12,110 bases of DNA from Bacteroidales bacterium (lineage in GTDB: Bacteria > Bacteroidota > Bacteroidia > Bacteroidales > UBA1715). The position numbers and the translations under genes are program-made. The notes below the pieces were generated by a model. It saw only the letters and a program-made list of their open reading frames with translations, made no database searches and was not told the origin of the DNA. The stretch is taken from NCBI GenBank assembly GCA_017618935.1, contig JAFZTG010000225.1, positions 1-12,110 of the forward strand, written 5' to 3'. Positions 6,283-12,110 of the stretch are shown here, piece by piece; the first letter of the stretch is position 1, and the number at the start of each line of letters is the position of its first letter.

Positions 6283-9132
6283 ATGGCAAGATTAGGAAAA
6301 GTATCACAGGAATTTAACACGGGAATGGACAGAATTGTCGAATTCCTACAAAGTAAAGGTATACAAATCGATAATAATCCGTCTGCAAAAATCACAGATG
6401 AGCATTATAAATTGCTTCTTGGCGAATTTGGAGAAGATGCCGAAATTAAAAAAGACGCAGAATCTGTCGATATTCGTGAAGCTCGTCAAAACATGGAAAC
6501 GGTCAGCTTGCCTGAACCAGAGCCAGTTGTAGAGCATAAAGAACCCGAAGAAATCAAGACGGAGGCTCCGAAACTTTCAGGTCCTGTCATCAAACACAAA
6601 CTGAATCTTGATGAACTGAACAAACCGAAAAAGAAAGTTGCGAAGCCAGAACCTGTTGTTGAGGAAAAGGTTGAAGATGTTGTCCCAGAGCCAGAAGAAG
6701 TCGTAGAATCTGTTGTTGAAAAGCAAGAGGAATCAGTCCCCGAACAAGTTCAAGAGAAAGAAGAGGAAATTTTTGATACTGGTCGTCCAGTCGTTAAAAA
6801 CAACATAAAAGTTCTTGACAAGATCGACTTGGATTCCCTGAATCAAAAGACTCGTCCCGACAAAAAGACGAAAAAAGAACGCGAACAAGAACGGAAAGAA
6901 CGTCTTGCCGCTCAACAAAAAATACTCACACAACAAAAACAAACTGCTGCTCCTTCAAAAGATGCTCAGTCACGTAAAAGCGACGAGGAAGTCGAGTTTA
7001 TTAAAACCGAAGTTCCTACGCTGAATGGTCCAAAAATCATAAAAGACGTTACTGTTTACGAAGACCAACCTCACGGAAAACGTAAGGAAAAACGTGCGAG
7101 AACAATGACGAAAGGCGGCAAAGTCAATTTGGAAGAAGAATTTTCGAAAAAAGACTCGCCTAAATTTGACAAAAACAGCAAAAACGGAAAAAACAAACAC
7201 AATAAACACGGATTCTATCACGAGGAAATCAACGAGGAGGACATTGAACGGAACATCCGTGACGTGCGTACTCGTCTTGACAGCATGGGACGTAAGACAA
7301 ACACGTCAAAACACAATCGTGAGAAGAAGGAGAAAATCCGTCAGGAAATGGAATTGGCGGAATTGGAACAACAGGAACAAGAAAAAATCTTGAAAGTTAC
7401 CGACGTTGTTTCTGCCAACGACCTTTCTGCCATGATGAACATTCCTGCAATGGACATCATAAAAGCGTGTTTCGATATTGGTTTGATGGTTTCGTTGAAC
7501 CAACGTCTGGAAGCCGACACGATTCAAATGATTGCCGAAAACTTCGGATTTGAGGTTCAATTTGTGAGTGCCGACGCTCAAGAAGCGATTGAAGAAGTGG
7601 AAGACAAACCAGAAGATTTGCTTCCTCGTCCGCCAATCGTTACGGTAATGGGACACGTTGACCATGGTAAAACCTCGTTGCTTGACTACATACGCAAATC
7701 GAATGTGATTGCGGGTGAAGCGGGAGGAATCACACAACATATTGGTGCTTACGGAGTTACATTGCCAAATGGTCGTCAAATCACGTTCCTCGATACCCCA
7801 GGTCACGAAGCATTTACCGCTATGCGTGCCCGTGGTGCCCAGGTTACCGATATCGCTATCATTGTGGTTGCAGCCGATGACCAAGTGATGCCTCAGACGG
7901 TTGAGGCAATCAACCACGCTGCTGCCGCTGGCGTTCCTATCGTATTTGCCATAAACAAGATTGATAAGCCAGGTGCAAATCCCGACAAAGTTCGTGAGCA
8001 ACTCGCCAATATGAACTATTTGGTGGAAGAATGGGGTGGTAAATATCAATCACAGGAAATCGCCGCAAAATTCGGTAAGAATGTTGATTTGCTTATGGAA
8101 AAAGTGCTTCTTGAAGCCGACATGCTTGAACTGAAGGCAAATCCGAACAAACCTGCACAAGGTACCGTTATTGAAGCAAAACTTGACAAAGGTCGTGGTT
8201 ACACTACCAATATCTTGATTAGTTCGGGAACATTGCACGTTGGCGATGTGATACTTGCCGGTATGCACGCTGGAAAAATCAAGGCTATGTTCAACGAACG
8301 TGAGCAAAGAATTACCGAAGCAGGACCTTCTACGCCAGTTATGGTTCTCGGTCTTGATGGTGCTCCACAAGCAGGCGACAAAATCCACGTGATGTCTTCG
8401 GAACGCGAGGCTCGTGACATCGCAAGCAAGCGTGAACGTTTGCAACGCGAACAAGAATTGCGTGCCATGAAGCCAGAAACGCTTGAGGATATTGCACGTA
8501 AGATTAAGATTGGAAACGTTCAGGAATTGAACTTGATTGTGAAAGGTGACGTTGGCGGTTCTATCGAGGCATTGTCCGACGCATTGTTGAAACTTTCTAC
8601 CGAAGAAATCCAAATTGTCATCAAGCACAAAGCAGTCGGTCAGATTTCTGAATCCGATGTATTGTTGGCTTCGGCTTCAAAAGCAATTATCGTGGGGTTC
8701 CAAGTTCGTCCTTCTGCCGATGCTCGTCGTTTGGCTGAAAAATTGGGTATCGATATTCGCTTGTACTCAATCATTTACGATGCGATAAATGAAGTAAAAG
8801 ATGCAATGAGCGGTATGCTTTCTCCTGAAATCAAGGAAGAAGTTACTGGTAGTTGTGAAGTCCGTCAGGTATTCAAGATCTCGAAAGTGGGAACGGTTGC
8901 CGGTTGCTACGTTACCGATGGTAAGATTATGCGTAACTCGAAAATCCGCCTCATCCGCGACGGTATCGTTATTTTCACAGGCGAACTTTCTTCATTGCGT
9001 AAGGTTAAGGACGATGTAAAAGAAATGACCAAGGGCTTTGAGTGTGGTTTGAGCATCAACAATTACAACGACATTCAAGAAGGCGACATTATTGAGGCAT
9101 ACGAAGAAAAAGAAGTTCAAAGAACAATATAA
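6283..9132 (+). CDS. infB: translation initiation factor IF2
   Basis: This is a 949-residue IF2, the GTPase that brings initiator tRNA to the small subunit and promotes subunit joining. The N-terminal IF2_N helical module (about 1-55) is followed by a long charged region (about 60-370) rich in Glu, Lys, Pro and Val, then a second small helical module (about 373-430). The GTPase domain has G1 GHVDHGKTS at 457-465, G3 DTPGH at 504-508 and G4 NKID at 558-561. The G5 loop reads AAK instead of the usual SAK. Domains II to IV fill about 620-945, with the domain III text [11 protein letters not shown] and a typical C-terminal end. The length is within the range for Bacteroidota. The ATG at 6283 begins at the conserved IF2_N start. 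No Shine-Dalgarno is visible. Confidence 0.98.
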   Translation: MARLGKVSQEFNTGMDRIVEFLQSKGIQIDNNPSAKITDEHYKLLLGEFGEDAEIKKDAESVDIREARQNMETVSLPEPEPVVEHKEPEEIKTEAPKLSGPVIKHKLNLDELNKPKKKVAKPEPVVEEKVEDVVPEPEEVVESVVEKQEESVPEQVQEKEEEIFDTGRPVVKNNIKVLDKIDLDSLNQKTRPDKKTKKEREQERKERLAAQQKILTQQKQTAAPSKDAQSRKSDEEVEFIKTEVPTLNGPKIIKDVTVYEDQPHGKRKEKRARTMTKGGKVNLEEEFSKKDSPKFDKNSKNGKNKHNKHGFYHEEINEEDIERNIRDVRTRLDSMGRKTNTSKHNREKKEKIRQEMELAELEQQEQEKILKVTDVVSANDLSAMMNIPAMDIIKACFDIGLMVSLNQRLEADTIQMIAENFGFEVQFVSADAQEAIEEVEDKPEDLLPRPPIVTVMGHVDHGKTSLLDYIRKSNVIAGEAGGITQHIGAYGVTLPNGRQITFLDTPGHEAFTAMRARGAQVTDIAIIVVAADDQVMPQTVEAINHAAAAGVPIVFAINKIDKPGANPDKVREQLANMNYLVEEWGGKYQSQEIAAKFGKNVDLLMEKVLLEADMLELKANPNKPAQGTVIEAKLDKGRGYTTNILISSGTLHVGDVILAGMHAGKIKAMFNEREQRITEAGPSTPVMVLGLDGAPQAGDKIHVMSSEREARDIASKRERLQREQELRAMKPETLEDIARKIKIGNVQELNLIVKGDVGGSIEALSDALLKLSTEEIQIVIKHKAVGQISESDVLLASASKAIIVGFQVRPSADARRLAEKLGIDIRLYSIIYDAINEVKDAMSGMLSPEIKEEVTGSCEVRQVFKISKVGTVAGCYVTDGKIMRNSKIRLIRDGIVIFTGELSSLRKVKDDVKEMTKGFECGLSINNYNDIQEGDIIEAYEEKEVQRTI

Positions 9133-9156
9133 GTCTTTCTTTTTTTGGACAATAAA

Positions 9157-9164
9157 AAGGAGGG
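9157..9164 (+). promoter_or_regulatory. Strong Shine-Dalgarno sequence of folK
   Basis: AAGGAGGG lies 7 nt before the ATG at 9172 and is the only strong ribosome-binding site noticed in the window. It decides the folK start: the TTG at 9145 in the same frame lies upstream of this site and would translate through it. Confidence 0.8.
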
Positions 9165-9171
9165 AAACATT

Positions 9172-9666
9172 ATGGCGCAAAAAAATAGTGTTGTTCTTTT
9201 GTTAGGGGCAAATCTCGGCGACAAAGAAGCTATGTTTGCACAAGTTGCAAAACACATTGATGAAAATATCGGTGAAATCTTGTGTAAATCAGCGATTTAC
9301 ACAAGTAAACCTTGGGGATTTGAATCGAAAGATAATTTTATAAATCAAGTGTTAGTTGTTGATACCGATTTTTCCGCACACGATGTTCTTCTCCGTTGTC
9401 AAGCAATAGAAAACAAATGCGGCAGAACTCGCCACGAAAATGCTGGTTATGAGTCTCGCACGATTGATATTGATATTTTGTATTTCAACAATGACATTGT
9501 TGATACTGAAGATTTAATCGTTCCTCATCCGCTTTTACACAAACGAAGATTTACGATGGTTCCTTTATGTGAGGTGCTTCCCGACTACATTCACCCAATA
9601 TTTCTTAAAAGCAATCTACTGTTATTGGAAGAATGTGAGGATAAAGAAGACGTGAAAAAAGCATAA
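9172..9666 (+). CDS. folK: 2-amino-4-hydroxy-6-hydroxymethyldihydropteridine pyrophosphokinase
   Basis: This 164-residue HPPK (E. coli about 159) transfers pyrophosphate from ATP to 6-hydroxymethyl-7,8-dihydropterin in the cytosolic folate pathway. The family markers are present: the N-terminal LLLGANLGDKE, the SAIYTSKPWGF segment, and the signature GRTRHENAGYESRTIDIDIL with the two magnesium-binding aspartates in DID, followed by the VPHP-x-L-x2-RRF motif. The start at ATG 9172 is set by the strong Shine-Dalgarno just before it and fits the conserved first strand. It lies 39 bp after infB with no convincing terminator between them, so it is probably the last gene of the rimP operon. It ends 13 bp from the stop of the convergent glycosyltransferase gene. 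Confidence 0.95.
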   Translation: MAQKNSVVLLLGANLGDKEAMFAQVAKHIDENIGEILCKSAIYTSKPWGFESKDNFINQVLVVDTDFSAHDVLLRCQAIENKCGRTRHENAGYESRTIDIDILYFNNDIVDTEDLIVPHPLLHKRRFTMVPLCEVLPDYIHPIFLKSNLLLLEECEDKEDVKKA

Positions 9667-9679
9667 TCCAGGAACAATC

Positions 9680-10807
9680 TTAAACACTTTGAATCAATTT
9701 TTTCATCTTTGCAGTAAGAATATTCCAGGCATACTTTTTCTTTTCCTCTCGAATGTTTTGCTCCATTTCTGACGCTTTGTTTGAGGCAAAAAAACGCACA
9801 ATAGCATTTGCCAATGCATGACTATTGGGTTCAACTACATAACCAACTTTTTCATCAGGAATTATTTCGGCCAAACCACCTACGTTTGTGACAATCATAG
9901 GTTTCTCAAAATGATAGCCCACCTGCGTCACACCAGACTGCGTTGCTGATTTATATGGCTGGACAATCAAGTCGGCGGCACAAAAATAATTATTTACCTC
10001 GTTGTCGGGAATATATTCTGAAAACCACGTAATATTTTGTAAACCAAGATGTTCAGCAAGTTTTTTATATTTTTCTTCATTACCGTAAAACTCCCCTGCC
10101 ACAAGCAAATGAATGTTCGAGAACTTGATTCGCTCGTTTGCCATTGCGTGGAGTAGCAAGTCCAGACCCTTATATTCCCTGATGAAACCGAAAAACAAAA
10201 TATAACGTTTGTCTGGGTTCAAGCCAAGATGCCCACATGCTTGTTCCTTGCTGATTAATGTTCCGTAGGTGTCGTAAATAGGGTGTGGCGACCACGATTT
10301 TGGCTTGGTTTTCCGTTCAAATTGCTCTATCTCACCAAAAACCGATCGCGACAACGTGAAAAAGCCGTCCATCGCATTCACAAAAAAAGGAGCAAACATT
10401 CTATCTAAGATTGAAGGTTCGTGCGCTATCATATTATGTATCAATCCAATACATTTTGCATTACACATCTTTTTGATTCTTCGAGCAATGGTGCCGAAAC
10501 ATGGAGCCATAAACGACATCCAATAGGCAAAAATCACCACGTCAGGTTTTTTTACTGCGATTTTTTTTGCTACCGAAAGCCAATTGAAAGGATTGACAGA
10601 ATGTACAGAACGGCAGATTTTTAGGTCGGGAGCGGTGCCGTTGGAATACTGCGTTTTTCCAGGAAACAAAAAGTTCGGATATTGCAGGATGAACGTTTCA
10701 ATGGAAATATCCTCATCTTCCTTTACAAACTCCAAAGAAAGCCGCTCGTTGAAAGCCGCTAAGCCGCCACGATAAGGGAATGCCGTTCCAACTAAAATAA
10801 TTTTCAT
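9680..10807 (-). CDS. GT4-family (GT-B fold) glycosyltransferase
   Basis: This is a 375-residue glycosyltransferase of the GT4 type, probably transferring a sugar from a nucleotide-sugar donor to a cell-surface glycan or glycolipid. The substrate cannot be read from the sequence. The N-terminal Rossmann half begins MKIILVGTAFPYRGGLAAFN with the Gly14-Gly15 loop. The C-terminal half has FFGFIREYKGLDLLL (205-219, with the donor-phosphate-binding Arg210 and Lys213), QPYKSATQSGV, and TNVGGLAEII. The first Glu of the usual E-x7-E motif is replaced by the SATQSGV text. I recall this from similar Bacteroidota enzymes but could not check it. The ATG at 10807 was chosen because the conserved fold starts there. 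The open frame reaches 11032 but that part is not protein-like. It stands alone on the minus strand, convergent with folK. Confidence 0.88.
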   Translation of the reverse strand: MKIILVGTAFPYRGGLAAFNERLSLEFVKEDEDISIETFILQYPNFLFPGKTQYSNGTAPDLKICRSVHSVNPFNWLSVAKKIAVKKPDVVIFAYWMSFMAPCFGTIARRIKKMCNAKCIGLIHNMIAHEPSILDRMFAPFFVNAMDGFFTLSRSVFGEIEQFERKTKPKSWSPHPIYDTYGTLISKEQACGHLGLNPDKRYILFFGFIREYKGLDLLLHAMANERIKFSNIHLLVAGEFYGNEEKYKKLAEHLGLQNITWFSEYIPDNEVNNYFCAADLIVQPYKSATQSGVTQVGYHFEKPMIVTNVGGLAEIIPDEKVGYVVEPNSHALANAIVRFFASNKASEMEQNIREEKKKYAWNILTAKMKKLIQSV

Positions 10808-10917
10808 TAATGAAGAAATATTTTTCATTGGTAAAAATAATAAACAAAAGTTAGATAATAATGTTTTTAAGGTAAAAAGGAAACGGCTTTTTGTTTCGTG
10901 TGTCATACAAGCTGACG

Positions 10918-10925
10918 CAAATATG
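10918..10925 (-). promoter_or_regulatory. Possible -7 element of the glycosyltransferase gene
   Basis: CATATTTG on the minus strand matches TAnnTTTG at 7 of 8 positions. No TTTG or TTG occurs at the expected 19-21 bp upstream, and the leader to the ATG at 10807 would be about 105 nt. The same nine bases, CATATTTGC, recur at the promoter of the divergent helix-turn-helix gene. Confidence 0.3.
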
Positions 10926-11135
10926 ACAATACAATGTGTTTTTCTCCTTCCCTGACAAAAAACTGACGTTTTGGGGGCAAAAAATCTTTGTTTTTCGAAG
11001 GGAAATGGAGCTTTTTTGATAGGGTTTTTCAAAAAAAATCACGCTTTTTTATCAAACATCAATAAATAAATATAAACATTACCCTATAAAAGCCCTAAAA
11101 TACTATCTAAATAGGTTATAGAGCGATTTTTGTTA

Positions 11136-11166
11136 TTTGTTTATTTAATTTATTTCTGCATATTTG
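11136..11166 (+). promoter_or_regulatory. Predicted Bacteroides-type promoter of the helix-turn-helix gene
   Basis: TTTG at 11136-11139, a spacer of exactly 19 bp, and CATATTTG at 11159-11166 (7/8 to TAnnTTTG) give near-ideal Bacteroidota promoter architecture. Transcription would start near 11171, about 38 nt before the ATG at 11209. The -7 box is embedded in TGCATATTTGCA, which has TGCA at both ends and could serve as an operator. Confidence 0.7.
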
Positions 11167-11208
11167 CATCGAAGAATTAACAAAAACAATAGATGAAGTT
11201 TAAGATAT

Positions 11209-11556
11209 ATGAAGGACACCAAAAATAACACCTCGATTGCAGAGGAGTTTAAATTATTTCAAGAAGAATTTGCCGCATGGAAAGAAACAGTTCAACGACA
11301 CATTACAGCAACAAAATTAGCTAATGACAAATGGTTGTCGGTTGAAGACCTCATAGAATATTTACCAGACAATACAGCACGGGCAACGATATATGGTTGG
11401 GTTGCCCAAGAAAAAATACCATACCACAAATACGGGAAAAAGCTGACATTTTTAAAATCCGAAATAGACACATGGCTCTTTTACGGATTTGAGGACGAGA
11501 AAAAAGCAAAACGCTTGAAACGTCAAAAGATTATCAAATTTGCTAACACCTTGTGA
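11209..11556 (+). CDS. Orphan helix-turn-helix (excisionase/MerR-like) DNA-binding protein
   Basis: This is a 115-residue protein with a polar, probably helical N-terminus (about 1-35, possibly a short coiled coil). A central helix-turn-helix of the excisionase/MerR-like type follows (about 42-90): WLSVEDLIEYL, then a recognition-helix-like TARATIYGWV, then a wing with KIPYHKYGKKLTF and the closing SEIDTWL. The tail (98-110) is strongly basic. Proteins like this in Bacteroidota often sit in integrative elements or phage, where they regulate excision or transcription. No integrase, relaxase or other mobile gene is in the window. It has its own promoter and a downstream terminator, so it appears to be transcribed alone. 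Its target is unknown. It may be a remnant of an element or a small chromosomal regulator. No Shine-Dalgarno precedes the ATG. Confidence 0.85.
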   Translation: MKDTKNNTSIAEEFKLFQEEFAAWKETVQRHITATKLANDKWLSVEDLIEYLPDNTARATIYGWVAQEKIPYHKYGKKLTFLKSEIDTWLFYGFEDEKKAKRLKRQKIIKFANTL

Positions 11557-11577
11557 AAAAAGAGTAATCTTTTCACA
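11552..11577 (+). other. Hairpin spanning the stop codon of the helix-turn-helix gene
   Basis: TGTGAAAA (11552-11559) and TTTTCACA (11570-11577) form a perfect 8-bp inverted repeat with a 10-nt loop. The loop can close further through GA/TC pairs. No T-tract follows, so it is not a classical terminator. It may protect the 3' end or be a protein-binding inverted repeat. Confidence 0.4.
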
Positions 11578-11646
11578 CTTTATCCACATTGAAATACTTT
11601 ATCGAGGCGGTAAAGTTAGCGGGCTTTTTCATGATAAAAACGCCTC

Positions 11647-11682
11647 ACCAAGGTCCCTTTTCGGCGGGGGCTTTGGTTTTTT
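11647..11682 (+). terminator. Rho-independent terminator downstream of the helix-turn-helix gene
   Basis: ACCAAGGTCCC (11647-11657) can pair with GGGGCTTTGGT (11667-11677) as an 11-bp stem with two G-T pairs and a 9-nt loop. The stem runs into T residues ending at 11682. It lies 90 bp after the stop of the helix-turn-helix gene and before the trkA promoter, separating the two transcripts. Confidence 0.7.
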
Positions 11683-11693
11683 ACGGCCTTTTC

Positions 11694-11723
11694 TTTGAAA
11701 CTTGTATTTTTTTAGTACATTAG
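11694..11723 (+). promoter_or_regulatory. Predicted promoter of trkA
   Basis: TTTG at 11694-11697 is followed after 18 bp by TACATTAG at 11716-11723, which matches TAnnTTTG at all fixed positions but one. The predicted start near 11728 leaves a leader of about 17 nt before the ATG at 11745. The upstream terminator at 11647-11682 makes a separate promoter necessary. Confidence 0.5.
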
Positions 11724-11744
11724 ACCGATTTTTTTACATACGTA

Positions 11745-12110
11745 ATGAAGATAATTATTGCAGGTGCAGGTGAAGTGGGACAACATTTGGCGAGAATCTT
11801 GGCCGATGACCGCCACGACGTGACTGTCATTGACGTTGACCCGCAGAACTTGAAACAACTTTCTCTTCACCTTGATATTTTGACAATTCAAGGTTCGGCA
11901 CTGACTATTTCGGTATTAAACGAAGCCAATGTCGCTAATTGCGATTTATATATCGCAGTGACACATTTCCCTGAAATGAATGTGGCTTCGGCGGTGATTG
12001 CCAAGAAGTTGGGTGCTCCGCACACCATAGCTCGTGTTCGCGACCCGGAATTATTGCTGGAAAAAAATCAGAAATTGTTCCGTGAAATCGGTATTGATTC
12101 CATTATATAT
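11745..12110 (+). CDS. trkA: Trk potassium uptake system peripheral subunit TrkA, N-terminal fragment (3' end outside window)
   Basis: The frame is open from the ATG at 11745 to the window edge and gives 122 residues. The start MKIIIAGAGEVGQHLARIL is the glycine-rich NAD-binding loop of an RCK/KTN Rossmann domain (GAGEVG at 7-12). The acidic Asp30 at the end of the second strand, the later text GSALTI, the strand DLYIAVT, and ARVRDPELL followed by GIDSIIY are all as in TrkA proteins. TrkA is the cytoplasmic nucleotide-binding subunit that gates the TrkH/TrkG potassium channel at the inner membrane. Full-length TrkA has two such domains (about 450 residues), so only the first is seen here. trkH usually follows but would lie outside the window. 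A terminator and a candidate promoter stand just upstream. Confidence 0.9.
   Translation, partial: MKIIIAGAGEVGQHLARILADDRHDVTVIDVDPQNLKQLSLHLDILTIQGSALTISVLNEANVANCDLYIAVTHFPEMNVASAVIAKKLGAPHTIARVRDPELLLEKNQKLFREIGIDSIIY

Larger units (their letters stand above)
10808..11208. other. AT-rich intergenic region between divergent glycosyltransferase and helix-turn-helix genes
   Basis: These 401 bp hold no gene I can support. Frames on both strands are short, low-complexity and rich in Phe, Lys and Ile. The region must carry the promoters of both divergent genes. On the minus strand CATATTTG (10925 to 10918) is a 7/8 match to TAnnTTTG but has no good -33 box. A weaker minus-strand candidate is TAACTTTTG, nearer the gene and off consensus by one inserted T. 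On the plus strand a good promoter lies at 11136-11166. Short direct and inverted repeats occur at 11082-11121. No RNA gene or insertion-sequence end was seen. Confidence 0.6.

Noticed and set aside
7306..8628. Two long minus-strand open frames (247 and 192 codons) opposite infB
   Set aside because: They lie wholly antisense to highly conserved IF2 sequence, are rich in His, Phe, Asn and Arg as expected from reverse-complemented codons, and show no recognisable domain.
9119..9146. Terminator between infB and folK (AAAGA/TCTTT stem plus T-run)
   Set aside because: The stem has only five mostly A-T pairs with a 10-nt loop, too weak to call. folK probably depends on read-through.
9145..9171. 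TTG start for folK
   Set aside because: It lies upstream of the strong Shine-Dalgarno at 9157-9164, which points to the ATG at 9172.
10808..11032. 75-codon N-terminal extension of the glycosyltransferase
   Set aside because: The residues are low-complexity and the conserved GT4 start begins exactly at the ATG at 10807.
11573..11632. Minus-strand 19-aa micro-ORF starting MKKPANF
   Set aside because: There is no ribosome-binding site, promoter or recognisable family, and it overlaps the repeat-rich 3' region of the helix-turn-helix gene.
1..12110. tRNA, rRNA, CRISPR array, insertion sequence or complete prophage
   Set aside because: No cloverleaf-like T-loop sequence, rRNA text, regularly spaced repeats, transposase or terminal inverted repeats were seen on reading both strands.

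Overview
The window looks like a chromosomal segment of a Bacteroidota bacterium, probably of the order Bacteroidales. The reasons are low-GC DNA, promoters of the Bacteroides type (TTTG, about 19 bp, TAnnTTTG), almost no Shine-Dalgarno sequences, a DUF4369/TlpA-style periplasmic thioredoxin, and RimP, NusA and IF2 proteins whose wording matches that phylum. This assignment comes from recognising the sequences and no database was searched.

Left part (1-4310, all minus strand, read right to left): a tightly packed probable operon. It runs tlpA-like periplasmic thioredoxin, VanZ-family membrane protein, sensor histidine kinase, OmpR/PhoB-type response regulator, beta-phosphoglucomutase-like HAD enzyme, and then the first 38 codons of a probable phosphatidylserine synthase (pssA) cut by the window edge. 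The first four genes overlap one another by 10-17 bp, the fifth follows after 4 bp and the sixth after 62 bp. The kinase has almost no extracytoplasmic part, so it may read the membrane itself or a membrane partner such as VanZ.

Middle (4311-9666, plus strand): a divergent promoter region of about 80 bp, followed by a short leader with a perfect intrinsic-terminator hairpin. Then come rimP (ribosome maturation), nusA (transcription elongation and termination), infB (translation initiation factor IF2) and folK (folate synthesis). The leader hairpin begins about a dozen bases after the predicted transcription start and is a good candidate attenuator of this core gene-expression operon.

Right part (9680-12110): a GT4 glycosyltransferase on the minus strand converges on folK with 13 bp between them. 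Behind it lies a 401-bp AT-rich gap. Then comes a lone 115-aa helix-turn-helix protein of the excisionase/MerR-like type with its own consensus promoter and its own terminator but no integrase or other mobile genes. The window ends in the first 122 codons of trkA, the NAD-binding regulatory subunit of a potassium uptake system, with a plausible promoter of its own.

Most of the window is ordinary core genome. The points most worth following are the rimP leader hairpin, the overlapping envelope/two-component operon with a sensor-poor kinase beside VanZ, and the orphan helix-turn-helix gene with its repeat-rich flanks.
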